From the NCBI GenBank assembly GCA_040902845.1, contig JBBDWM010000028.1, positions 1-18,374 on the forward strand: a DNA stretch of 18,374 nt, read 5' to 3'. The notes under the pieces were generated by a model. That model was not told the origin of the DNA, made no database searches, and saw only the letters and a program-made list of their open reading frames with translations. Source of the DNA: JALYNX01 sp040902845. Its GTDB lineage: Bacteria > Actinomycetota > Acidimicrobiia > Spongiisociales > ZC4RG35. Positions within the stretch are counted from its first letter, which is position 1. Each line of letters begins with the position of its first letter. Both the position numbers and the translations under genes were made by a program. Below are positions 1-6,616 of the stretch, in pieces.

Positions 1-453
1 TGTCTGACATGACCCTCCTTATAGAGCATGCCTCCACGCTTTGGGGGGAACCTCAAGATCCGACTGCTTGCGGAGGATGGAGTCGACGAAGCCTTAGTTG
101 ACTCTGATCGGACGATCTGGACTCCCTTTGGTAATTGAACCCGACCACGGTCGATCACGCGATCAAGGCGCTCAGGAATGCCCTGTGGAAAAGGGATCGG
201 GGCGCTCACAGCCGGAATGTGGCCCGACGCGGTTTCAGAACGGTCGCAAAAACGGTGACAGACCAGGCGGCGGCTGGTCTGCGTCCGTTCTGAAATCGGG
301 CTACGGCAGGGTCAAGGACATGGAACACGAGAGTGCCATCCACCACACCGACGCGAGCACGGAACCCTGTTACCAGACTCTCATAGACCCTGTCAGGAAC
401 CCTCCAACTCCGCGGCGACCAACCCATGACCGCGAAATGACAGGGTGCAATCG
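1..453. other. gene-free left edge of the island
   Basis: No convincing gene is seen in this stretch. Open frames on both strands have no plausible ribosome binding site or recognisable protein character. The main structure is a nested inverted repeat at 218-305, listed separately. A short imperfect resemblance to the tRNA-Ala T-arm sequence occurs near 132-148, but it is too weak to call an attachment site. The stretch lies directly upstream of the excisionase and integrase genes, so control elements or an attachment region are possible here; that is inference. Confidence 0.5.
218..305. repeat. nested inverted repeat, potential 88-nt hairpin
   Basis: Three pairing segments nest inside each other. 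The inner stem is CAGACCAG (259-266) with CTGGTCTG (274-281), 8 perfect pairs around a 7-base loop GCGGCGG. The middle stem is TTTCAGAACGG (233-243) with CCGTTCTGAAA (285-295), 11 perfect pairs. The outer stem is GCCCGA (222-227) with TCGGGC (296-301), extended by weaker pairs to 218/305. A 5-base bulge (228-232) separates the outer and middle stems, and an asymmetric internal loop separates the middle and inner stems. No T-run follows, so it is not a standard terminator. It could be a structured RNA, a single-strand recombination or replication site, or an operator. Confidence 0.7.
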
Positions 454-702
454 ATGATCGGGGGAATGGACCATCGGGACCGGCTCCTCACCGTTGTCGA
501 GCTCGCCGACTACCTCGGCGTGCCTCCGGCAACCCTGTACCAGTGGCGCTATCGGCGGGAAGGCCCGCCTGGCTTCCGAGTGGGACGCCACCTCCGCTAC
601 CGGTGGAATGACATCAACGAGTGGATCGAGAGTCGACTGGACCCTCACCCCTCGGAGACCGTGTCGTATGTCGTCGGTAGGGTCGCCAGGAGAGGTCGCT
701 GA
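454..702 (+). CDS. excisionase-like HTH DNA-binding protein
   Basis: A small MerR/excisionase-type winged-helix protein (HTH_17 family) of about 82 residues. The core reads LTVVELADYLGVPPATLYQW, a helix-turn-helix, followed by a wing (GFRVGRHLRY) and the usual closing helix with DINEWIES. Such proteins bind near att sites and bias tyrosine recombinases towards excision, or act as small regulators. It ends 36 bases before the integrase gene on the same strand, so the two probably share a transcript. The start is uncertain: ATG at 454 has a weak CAGGG about 8 bases upstream; GTG at 445 and ATG at 466 are in frame. The family is clear, but the role as excisionase rests on the neighbouring integrase. 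Confidence 0.75.
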   Translation: MIGGMDHRDRLLTVVELADYLGVPPATLYQWRYRREGPPGFRVGRHLRYRWNDINEWIESRLDPHPSETVSYVVGRVARRGR

Positions 703-738
703 CGCCGCAGAGGACTCGGAGCCCGAAGGGAGCAGAGA

Positions 739-1857
739 ATGGCGCACATCAGACGCGTGGCAGCCGGCAGCTGGCAGGTTCGTTACCGAGACCCGTCGGG
801 CAAGGAGCGGGCCCGCACGTTTCGGCGCAAGGCCGACGCCGACAAGTTCTTGGTGACTGTCGAGACCAACAAGCTGCGGGGTATGTGGGCCGATCCGCGG
901 CTCGCCAGGATCACGGTGGGCGAGTGGCTGCCCACCTGGCAGACCAGCCGGGTGCATCTCAGACCGTCGACGCGAGCGGCAGCGGAGTCCCTGCTCCGAA
1001 ACCACGTGCTCCCCTTCTTCGGTGATCGGCGTCTCGGTTCGGTGACCCCAACCGATGTCCAGGGATTCGTAGCCCACCTCGAGGAGAAAGATCTTGCGGC
1101 GTCTACGGTCCGACAGTGCTACTTGCTCGTGGCCGGCCTGTTCTCCTCGGCACTCGACTCAGACATCATCGTTCGATCTCCCTGTCGCGGGATCAACCTG
1201 CCCCACGACTCCAAGACCGAGATGCGGTTCCTCACCGCAAACGAGGTGAGCGATATCGCCGGCGTGACCGATGAGCGATATCGCGCCCTGGTGCTGACTG
1301 CAGCGTACGCCGGCTGTCGCTTCGGTGAGCTTGCCGGGCTGAAGGCTCACAGGCTTGACCTGCTCAGACGAACCCTCACCATCGCCGAATCCCTCTCTGA
1401 GGTACGTGGACAAGTGAGCCTTGCTTCTCCGAAGACAGCCGCGGCTCGGCGTCAGGTGGCCCTGCCGAAGTTCCTCGCCGAGGAGCTGGCAGGCCATCTG
1501 GCCGACTGGCCACCCGGTGCCGACGGGTTCGTGTTCACAGCACCCCAGGGCGGCCCACTACTTCGGCGCAATTTCCGAAGACGTACCTGGCTGCCAGCGG
1601 TGCGGGCGTCGGTCGGCGAACCGATGAGGTTCCATGACCTCCGCCACACTCATGCTGCAATGCTCATCGCTCAGGGCGAGCACCCCAAGGTCATCCAGAA
1701 CCGACTCGGCCATTCCTCGATCAAGACCACCCTCGATACGTACGGGCATCTATTCGACGGTCTCGACGAGGCTGCCGCGGAGCGTTTAGACGCGCAATTC
1801 ATACCGACTCTTCGCAGGGAGGCTGCCGAGGTTGGGGTCTTGGTGCGTTCTAGCTGA
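739..1857 (+). CDS. tyrosine recombinase / site-specific integrase
   Basis: A complete 372-residue phage-type integrase. The N-terminal part (about 1-60) resembles an arm-binding region with an Arg/Lys-rich strand pattern; residues about 65-145 match the SAM-like core-binding domain (WLPTWQ, LRPSTRAAAESLLRNHVLPFFG); the catalytic domain follows. The active-site set is intact: Arg194 (AGCRFGE), Lys232 in the beta-hairpin, His299 and Arg302 (HDLRHTHA), His325 (LGHSS) and nucleophile Tyr335 (DTYGHL). AAGGGAG lies 7 bases before the ATG. It should catalyse integration and excision of the element carrying the genes to its right or left. No disruption is seen, so it may be functional. The target site is not proven; tRNA-Ala at 5039-5112 is a candidate. 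Confidence 0.95.
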   Translation: MAHIRRVAAGSWQVRYRDPSGKERARTFRRKADADKFLVTVETNKLRGMWADPRLARITVGEWLPTWQTSRVHLRPSTRAAAESLLRNHVLPFFGDRRLGSVTPTDVQGFVAHLEEKDLAASTVRQCYLLVAGLFSSALDSDIIVRSPCRGINLPHDSKTEMRFLTANEVSDIAGVTDERYRALVLTAAYAGCRFGELAGLKAHRLDLLRRTLTIAESLSEVRGQVSLASPKTAAARRQVALPKFLAEELAGHLADWPPGADGFVFTAPQGGPLLRRNFRRRTWLPAVRASVGEPMRFHDLRHTHAAMLIAQGEHPKVIQNRLGHSSIKTTLDTYGHLFDGLDEAAAERLDAQFIPTLRREAAEVGVLVRSS

Positions 1858-1893
1858 CATGGCCATCCCTGATCGCCGATCCGTTTACGGGGC

Positions 1894-1907
1894 GTAGAAG
1901 TCACGCG
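1894..1907. repeat. 14-bp direct repeat, left copy
   Basis: GTAGAAGTCACGCG, 37 bases after the integrase stop. An identical copy is at 2560-2573, so the two bracket the membrane protein and motif-repeat gene pair. The first 12 bases also occur at 5233-5244 inside rsfS. One 14-base match in 18 kb could arise by chance; the bracketing position is what makes it worth noting. Confidence 0.5.
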
Positions 1908-1957
1908 CTCTGCCCCCATGACGGTTCCTGTCACAGCCGTTGGTTACGGTGAATCCC

Positions 1958-2338
1958 ATGGACCGTGAATTCGAGTTCAAGAAGCAAGTCCACCAGCACT
2001 ACGACGCCCTACAACTTGCGTACGATCGGGTCGTACTCACCCTTGCAGGGGGCGCACTTGCGCTGTCGATGACCTTTATCTCCCAGATCGCCCCCGCGGC
2101 GATCGACACGTGGAAGCTTGCGTGGGGTTGGGGCTTACTCTTGGGCAGTCTCCTGTTCGTTGCCATTAGCTACATCCCTTCCATCCGGGCACACCGACGG
2201 GAGTTGGACGGCAAGACTCATAAGGCTCTCGACCTCATCGCGGATGGGCTCAGAATGGCTGCCGGGCCGCTGTTGGTGTCCGGGTATGGATATCTCGCAT
2301 GGTTTGCATTCACAAACTTGACGAACGGAATCGAATGA
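1958..2338 (+). CDS. small membrane protein with about three helices, unknown function
   Basis: A 126-residue protein not assigned to a family. It has a charged N-terminal segment (MDREFEFKKQVHQHYDALQ) and three hydrophobic stretches at about 25-44, 54-76 and 100-120, with a basic loop (RAHRRELDGKTHK) between the second and third. This arrangement predicts an inner-membrane protein with a short amphipathic N-terminal helix. ATG at 1958 is chosen because GGTGA lies 5 bases upstream; a TTG at 1940 is in frame but poorer. Its stop overlaps the start of the next gene by 4 bases (ATGA), so the two are very likely translated together. It sits in island DNA just behind the integrase. Small membrane proteins next to nucleases are common in phage-defence cargo, but no function can be given from sequence alone. 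Confidence 0.75.
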   Translation: MDREFEFKKQVHQHYDALQLAYDRVVLTLAGGALALSMTFISQIAPAAIDTWKLAWGWGLLLGSLLFVAISYIPSIRAHRRELDGKTHKALDLIADGLRMAAGPLLVSGYGYLAWFAFTNLTNGIE

Positions 2339-2544
2339 GTAAAGAAGACGTGCCTTCCAGGATCGAAATACCAAGAGCGATCACCGGTTCTGGAGGTGTC
2401 GCCCCCAACTACGCAGCCATGACAGCTCGTGACGTTGAGACAAGAGCCGGTGGCGTCGCCCCAAACTATGCCGTCTCGGCTGAGGCCACACCCCCGGAGC
2501 CCGTGGAGGTCATCGAGGCGCCGGGAGCAACCGACCCGAAGTGA
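2335..2544 (+). CDS. 69-residue protein with duplicated GGVAPNYA motif
   Basis: Not recognised. ATG at 2335 overlaps the stop of the upstream membrane-protein gene by 4 bases, giving a 69-residue product; a longer in-frame version from 2299 would lie inside the upstream gene and is unlikely. The striking feature is GGVAPNYA at residues 20-27 and again at 39-46, 19 residues apart. The two coding copies differ at five of eight codons, all silently, which points to selection on the peptide rather than to a recent DNA duplication. The rest is hydrophilic and low in complexity, with a Pro/Glu-rich tail (TPPEPVEVIEAPGATDPK). There is no signal peptide or membrane segment. It could be a partner peptide, a modification substrate or an anchor for the membrane protein; each is inference. 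Confidence 0.65.
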   Translation: MSKEDVPSRIEIPRAITGSGGVAPNYAAMTARDVETRAGGVAPNYAVSAEATPPEPVEVIEAPGATDPK

Positions 2545-2559
2545 GTCGGCGGACGATCG

Positions 2560-2573
2560 GTAGAAGTCACGCG
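2560..2573. repeat. 14-bp direct repeat, right copy
   Basis: GTAGAAGTCACGCG, identical to 1894-1907 and in the same orientation, 15 bases after the stop of the GGVAPNYA protein. It lies in the roughly 100-base gap before the convergent AbiGi-like gene; nothing else is seen in that gap. Confidence 0.5.
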
Positions 2574-2646
2574 GAAAGCAGCGCGATAGGGCCCGCAGAG
2601 CGCTTTCGTTGTGCGCTGCAATCTCTGAAGGCACGCCCGCCAACCT

Positions 2647-3303
2647 CTACCCGACAATGCCAAGCCGCTGCCGCTCGGGTTGCCAGATCCACCGTTCACA
2701 ATCGGGTAGCCAGTCGGGCGGAGAAGGGACAATGCCAGGACCCCAATCCCCCAGCTCGAAGACCATATCCATTTTCTCGACCGGCGGCGGCCACCGCGGA
2801 TCACCCACGATGAGAGCAACGACCTGATCGGGTGTGAAGACGAACCCGGGTTCGCCGCTGTCGTAGGGGACCCGCCACTCCCGCTCCTCCACCCATTCAG
2901 CCTCACCCGGAGCGAACCGGATAATGCGGGAACGCAGTCGGTCAGGGAGACGGTCGCGGTACTCCCATTCGTCATCCCGTAGATGAAACACCGGACCACC
3001 ACCCTGGTCGAAGACCGTCTCGCGGTGAAAGACGATGCCCCAAGGCTCAAAGCCAGCTTCACCGATCATGTACTCGAGTCCGGGCCTTGTGCTCTCAGTG
3101 AAGCACACGGTGGGAACCGGAGCATAGAAGGTGGTCATCGCCCAAATGGCCCGCTCCTGGAGGATGCCCTCCAAACGACCGCGTGCATCAAGTTGGCGGA
3201 TCGCATCAGGCAGATCTGTGCGAGGGCGGGGTCGGCCCGTGAAGTGGACGAGCAGTTCACTGAGATCTGGATGATGAAGGTCGCGCAGCCGGGGCCGGTC
3301 CAT
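2647..3303 (-). CDS. AbiGi/DUF2971-like protein, possible phage-resistance component
   Basis: A 218-residue soluble protein. Its layout matches the family of AbiGi-type abortive-infection proteins and DUF2971 relatives: VHFTGR near residue 20, a leucine-rich helix ending in ILQERAIW, CFTES at 67-71, the strand FEPWGIVFHRETVFDQGG at about 85-102, and the charged WVEEREWR at 137-144, followed by GFVF and VVALIVG. Members of these groups often sit in defence islands, and the spacing of the His, Glu and Arg blocks recalls ADP-ribosyltransferase-like folds; that last link is inference. The gene is divergent from a nuclease-domain gene, with starts 87 bases apart. No clear Shine-Dalgarno precedes the ATG, so translation may be leaderless. 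The family assignment is by eye and only moderately secure. Confidence 0.65.
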   Translation of the reverse strand: MDRPRLRDLHHPDLSELLVHFTGRPRPRTDLPDAIRQLDARGRLEGILQERAIWAMTTFYAPVPTVCFTESTRPGLEYMIGEAGFEPWGIVFHRETVFDQGGGPVFHLRDDEWEYRDRLPDRLRSRIIRFAPGEAEWVEEREWRVPYDSGEPGFVFTPDQVVALIVGDPRWPPPVEKMDMVFELGDWGPGIVPSPPDWLPDCERWIWQPERQRLGIVG

Positions 3304-3389
3304 GGGATTGGTCGAATGCTACGAAAATGTTGCCGGCCTCGGGTTCAAGACCGATTCGGTCACCCTCCCCCAGTACCGTCTTTAGCCAG

Positions 3390-4847
3390 ATGTGCGCTGT
3401 TGAACGGATCGAGCCCAAGAAGCCGGTTCTGCGGCCATACGGAGTGGTGCGCAACCCACAGGCCCGGCCCCGAGTGGCGGCCGTCGGACTCGACGACACC
3501 GAGCTCGCACGCATCGAACCCTTATGCGGGACCCTTTATCGAGGCCGTGGGCCTGGGTTCGACGAGATCGACTTGGTGATCGCCGCACAGGAAATTGTGG
3601 GACCGGTCAAGGCCCACGTACTGCTCTGGGGAGGGTTTCAGACGTCCCATGAGGTGCGTAGACCGGAGGACTGGGTCTGGAAAGAGATCCGAGACGAACT
3701 CAGCATCGATATAGGAAACCCGACACCACTCGAGTTTGCTCAGACGGTCAGAGACTTCAGTCACCGAGAGACAAGAGTCCGCGAGGACCTGATGAACATC
3801 ATGAGCGAGTGGATGGTCGTGATCGGCCGAACCGGCCAGATAGGCCGCGAGCTCCTCAACCTCGACGACCTAGGCCCATTCGAATCGGCAGTGGACCAGC
3901 TGATAGCTGATATCCGACCAGACCCGCCCCAAGTGCCTGGAGTCCTCTCATTGAAGGTCGGGGAATCCCCTCTCGTGTGGACCAGCGACGCACCGCTCGT
4001 CGCTTACTACTCGCCAACCGGCCACGAGAAAGATGAAGCCATCTACGACGAAGTGGTCAGCTGGAAGTATGTAGGACTGACCGTCCCTGATCAGGCTGAC
4101 TTGCTTGTGTGGCTACGCGCCTTCCTCGAATTCCTCCACGAGACTGACCGTGAGGCGGTTCCTCGACGACCCCCGAGACTGAGAACACCGGCCAACTGGT
4201 ACACGGCCGAACAAGTCGACCTTCAAAGCCGACTCGATACCGTCGCCAACCAGGTCAACACGCTCATCGACGAGCACCGCGCCCTGACAGCCGAGCAGGA
4301 AGCAGAAGGAGAGGAAGCCGACACCGGCGTTCGAGGTGTTCTCTGGAAGAGCGGTGACGAACTCACCGCCACCGCTGCCCAGCTGCTGAGTGGCCTGGGT
4401 TTCAACGTGACACTTGTTGACCAGACGCTGTCCCCCAATGAGGCCAAACGGGAGGACCTGCACATACAGGATCCAGACGAAGAGGGCCTACTCGTCCTTG
4501 GCGAGGTAAAGGCCTACCCCAACGACGCCCGGACCAACGATCTCAGACAGGTCCGAGAACAGCGAGAGCGCTACATCGCAGTGAACCTCACCGTTCCGCC
4601 CTCGTGGTGGATCTTCAACGACCATCGCAACACACCCGATCCGAGCGATCGACCAGCCAGCCTGCGTGGCCAGGTGGATGTGGCCATCAGCCACGGAGTG
4701 CTCGCCATACCCACCCGTGACCTATACCTCATGTGGAGGGATGTACATCTCGGCCGCATAACGGCCGCGGAGGCGCGGAAGCTGCTGACAACAAGCGAGC
4801 CCGGACTCTTCACCTACCCTCCGCCCGGCGATCACGTCGGGGGCTGA
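3390..4847 (+). CDS. protein with C-terminal PD-(D/E)XK nuclease domain
   Basis: A protein of about 485 residues (506 if it starts at ATG 3327, whose extra N-terminus is Ser/Pro-rich and looks non-coding). The first roughly 300 residues are mixed alpha/beta and match nothing I recognise. A helical, coiled-coil-like segment follows (about 285-320, rich in Gln, Glu and Leu). The C-terminal domain has the restriction-endonuclease layout: a helix (ATAAQLLSGLGFNVTLV), then the acidic strand residue in KREDLH, then LGEVKAY. Counted from 3390 the likely metal-binding and catalytic residues are Asp356, Glu372 and Lys374. This suggests a Mg-dependent DNA or RNA nuclease, perhaps with the N-terminal part as sensor. 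It is divergent from the AbiGi-like gene and is the last gene before the tRNA. No start has a good ribosome binding site. Confidence 0.7.
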   Translation: MCAVERIEPKKPVLRPYGVVRNPQARPRVAAVGLDDTELARIEPLCGTLYRGRGPGFDEIDLVIAAQEIVGPVKAHVLLWGGFQTSHEVRRPEDWVWKEIRDELSIDIGNPTPLEFAQTVRDFSHRETRVREDLMNIMSEWMVVIGRTGQIGRELLNLDDLGPFESAVDQLIADIRPDPPQVPGVLSLKVGESPLVWTSDAPLVAYYSPTGHEKDEAIYDEVVSWKYVGLTVPDQADLLVWLRAFLEFLHETDREAVPRRPPRLRTPANWYTAEQVDLQSRLDTVANQVNTLIDEHRALTAEQEAEGEEADTGVRGVLWKSGDELTATAAQLLSGLGFNVTLVDQTLSPNEAKREDLHIQDPDEEGLLVLGEVKAYPNDARTNDLRQVREQRERYIAVNLTVPPSWWIFNDHRNTPDPSDRPASLRGQVDVAISHGVLAIPTRDLYLMWRDVHLGRITAAEARKLLTTSEPGLFTYPPPGDHVGG

Positions 4848-5038
4848 GTAGTCACCGGCGCCAGATCGATCCAGTGGAGAGGCACACCCGATGTGTAGGC
4901 CATCCGCCAGCTTCCAGAAACCGACACACCTTGTCCCGCGGACTCCCGCGGACTTTTCGCGGACTCTTGACCGAGATAGCGTCAGAAGGGGCAGGGCGTG
5001 ACAGCGCGAAATCCCAGGTCAAGGCCAGTTTTTGGGAG
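4848..5038. other. gene-free stretch at the island/core junction
   Basis: This 191-base stretch lies between the nuclease-domain gene and the 3' end of tRNA-Ala. It contains three phased CGCGGACT repeats, listed separately. No coding region is convincing, and no repeat of the tRNA 3' end was found within the window. Confidence 0.5.
4937..4965. repeat. three CGCGGACT direct repeats, one helical turn apart
   Basis: CGCGGACT occurs at 4937-4944, 4947-4954 and 4958-4965. The period is 10 and then 11 bases, so all copies would face the same side of the helix. The array lies 74 bases inside the tRNA-Ala 3' end, on the island side. Phased direct repeats next to a tRNA are typical of integrase arm-type or accessory-factor binding sites; an operator is another possibility. 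Confidence 0.65.
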
Positions 5039-5112
5039 TGGAGCTGAGGGGATTTGAACCCCTGACCCCTTGACTGCCAGTCAAGTGCTCTGCCAGGCTG
5101 AGCTACAGCCCC
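5039..5112 (-). tRNA. tRNA-Ala (anticodon GGC)
   Basis: The 74-base minus-strand sequence folds into a full cloverleaf. The acceptor stem GGGGCTG/CAGCTCC contains the G3:U70 wobble pair that marks alanine tRNAs. The D arm is GCTC/GAGC, the anticodon stem CTTGA/TCAAG encloses the loop CTGGCAG with anticodon GGC, the variable loop is GGGTC, and the T arm AGGGG/CCCCT has loop TTCAAAT. The discriminator is A73 and CCA is not encoded. It reads GCC and GCU codons. Its 3' end faces the accessory region, the orientation expected if an element integrated there. Confidence 0.97.
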
Positions 5113-5163
5113 ATGATGGGAGACGGGAGTTTATTCGGACCGCACTCCCAAGGGGTAACCCGG

Positions 5164-5520
5164 CTATCCGTCGGCTACAGCCGGCTCCGCCCATTTGATG
5201 CGCTCGGCGTCGGCCCACAGCCGTTCCAGACCGTAGAAGTCACGTGGGGAAGCCTGGAACAGGTGGACGATGATGTCACCGAAATCGAGCAGCACCCACT
5301 CCGCCTCGGTGCGGCCCTCGCTCCGCAGCGGTTTGATCCCCTTCTCCTCGCGCAGTTTCTCCTCGACCTGGTCGGCGAGGGACTGGACGTGGGGACGGGA
5401 GGTCCCGGTCGCGATCACGAAGACATCAGAGAGAACGAATAGCTCTTCGACATCGAGCAAGGCGATGTCCATGCCCTTCTTGCTGAAGATGGCGTCGGCC
5501 GCCATCCGGGCAAGTTCCAC
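5164..5520 (-). CDS. ribosomal silencing factor RsfS (Iojap family)
   Basis: A 118-residue RsfS protein, which binds ribosomal protein L14 on the large subunit and blocks subunit joining under starvation. Hallmarks are the N-terminal helix ELARMAADA, the strand DIALLDVEELFVLSDVFVIATG, RPHVQSLADQVEEKL, and the C-terminal WVLLDFGDIIVHLF with FYGLERLW. Length is normal. The start is GTG at 5520, 8 bases after the nadD stop; a GGAGGA lies 18 bases upstream inside nadD, which is far, but no better in-frame start exists before an upstream stop. The nadD-rsfS pair is a standard bacterial operon. The codons for DFYG carry a 12-base match to the direct repeat at 1894 and 2560. Confidence 0.95.
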   Translation of the reverse strand: MELARMAADAIFSKKGMDIALLDVEELFVLSDVFVIATGTSRPHVQSLADQVEEKLREEKGIKPLRSEGRTEAEWVLLDFGDIIVHLFQASPRDFYGLERLWADAERIKWAEPAVADG

Positions 5521-5528
5521 ACTGTTCT

Positions 5529-6149
5529 CTACGAGCCGTCCTCCTGATCGGATGATTCCTCCACCCTATCGTCTCCACCGGACTCCGCATACAGACCGAG
5601 CGCCTCGATGTAGTCATGCACGGCAAGGGGCACCAGGAAACGAAACGGCTCACCGATTCGGGCCATCTCCCTGATCTCGGTGCCACTGATCTCGAGCACG
5701 GCCATGTCCAGGAACGCCGCCCTCGGAAGAACCGATTGCACCTCCCGGGCGTCGGTGCCGGGACGGGGGACGACCAGGACCGAGACCCGATTCACCACTT
5801 CCTCCCAACGGTGCCAGGTGGGAAGACCAAGGGCAGCGTCGGCCCCGAGGATCAAGGACAGCTCCTCGCTCTCCGGGAACGAGAGAATGGTGTCGATGGT
5901 GTAGGTGGGACCGTCACGTTTGATCTCCCGATCGTCTATCTCGAACCGGTCCGTGTCACCGATCGCCAGCCGGATCATCTCCAGACGGTGGGACGCTCCC
6001 GTCAGAGGGCGATCGCTCTTCTGCCATGGCCGCCCGGCCGGCACGAACAGCACCCGATCGAGGCTTGCTTGATGGAGGGCGGTCTCTCCGGCGTGGAGAT
6101 GCGCGATGTGGATCGGGTCGAAGGTCCCGCCGAGGATGCCGGTGCGCAC
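5529..6149 (-). CDS. nadD: nicotinate-nucleotide adenylyltransferase
   Basis: A 206-residue NadD, which transfers AMP from ATP to nicotinate mononucleotide to give deamido-NAD in NAD synthesis. The nucleotidyltransferase signature GGTFDPIHIAHL is at residues 7-18, and the second nucleotide-binding motif ISGTEIRE is in the C-terminal third. KRDGPTYTIDTI and LILGADAALGLPTWHRW are also typical of the family. The start is GTG at 6149, placed by the MRTGILGGTF N-terminus. The C-terminal tail after DYIEALGLY is acidic (about 20 residues) and probably disordered. The first 194 bases overlap the 3' end of the upstream M23-like reading frame, in a different frame. Confidence in function is high. Confidence 0.97.
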   Translation of the reverse strand: MRTGILGGTFDPIHIAHLHAGETALHQASLDRVLFVPAGRPWQKSDRPLTGASHRLEMIRLAIGDTDRFEIDDREIKRDGPTYTIDTILSFPESEELSLILGADAALGLPTWHRWEEVVNRVSVLVVPRPGTDAREVQSVLPRAAFLDMAVLEISGTEIREMARIGEPFRFLVPLAVHDYIEALGLYAESGGDDRVEESSDQEDGS

Positions 6150-6600
6150 GACGTCGAGGATAGGGCGCGGGCGGCGTCACCAACCGAAGGGCACGGGTGA
6201 TGTCCGTGGCACGACAACCGAGACGGGCTTGGGGATCGACATAGCTGCCACCGATTCTGGTCGACAGGTGCAGACCTGCCACCCCGTGGGGGGTGCCCGC
6301 CGACCCGAGAATCGTGCCCTGGCTCACCTGTTGGCCCGCACTGACGCGGCGACTCGAGAGATAGGAGACGGACACCTTGAACCCGGAAACCGGCTCGATG
6401 GTCACCGAGATCATCCCGGCGACCGTCCCCGCAAAGGTAACCACTCCCGATGCCGGGGCCCGAACCGGGGTCCCCAACGGTGCCGAGTAGTCGACTCCCC
6501 AGTGCCCGCCGTAGTCGCCGACCGGTGAGTAACCCGCGACAACCGGACCGTCGACCGGGGCCATGAGACATACCGCCGCCAAAGCCATGTGGATCAGCAT
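5956..6600 (-). CDS. short secreted M23 (LytM-type) peptidase-like protein, possibly degenerate
   Basis: An exported protein with one M23 domain. An N-terminal signal-like helix (MLIHMALAAVCLMAP) is followed directly by the domain: HWGVDY supplies His33 and Asp37, the first zinc ligands, then PLGTPVRAPASGVV, VSAGQQVSQG and LHLSTR with His111. The usual HxH motif is GLH here, so the first His, the catalytic one in LytM, is replaced by Gly109. Many actinobacterial relatives also vary there, and such proteins may bind or regulate rather than cut peptidoglycan. ATG at 6600 has GGGAGG 4 bases upstream. The domain ends near residue 150, but the frame stays open for about 65 Arg/Pro-rich residues into nadD; the tail may be an overlap artefact or follow from a frameshift that removed an earlier stop. 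Confidence 0.75.
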   Translation of the reverse strand: MLIHMALAAVCLMAPVDGPVVAGYSPVGDYGGHWGVDYSAPLGTPVRAPASGVVTFAGTVAGMISVTIEPVSGFKVSVSYLSSRRVSAGQQVSQGTILGSAGTPHGVAGLHLSTRIGGSYVDPQARLGCRATDITRALRLVTPPAPYPRRRAHRHPRRDLRPDPHRASPRRRDRPPSSKPRSGAVRAGRAAMAEERSPSDGSVPPSGDDPAGDR

Positions 6601-6616
6601 CTCCCCTCCCAATCCG

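Noticed and set aside
132..148. Possible left attachment site similar to the tRNA-Ala T arm
   Set aside because: Only about ten bases match with gaps; a real att duplication should be longer and exact.
370..1077. Long minus-strand open frame opposite the excisionase and integrase genes
   Set aside because: It lies antisense to two recognised genes, has no recognisable motif and is Arg/Ser/Gly/Pro-rich, as expected of a GC-rich shadow frame.
5125..5149. GGGAGT/ACTCCC hairpin between rsfS and tRNA-Ala as a terminator
   Set aside because: Six pairs with a 13-base loop and no T-run on the minus strand; too weak to call.
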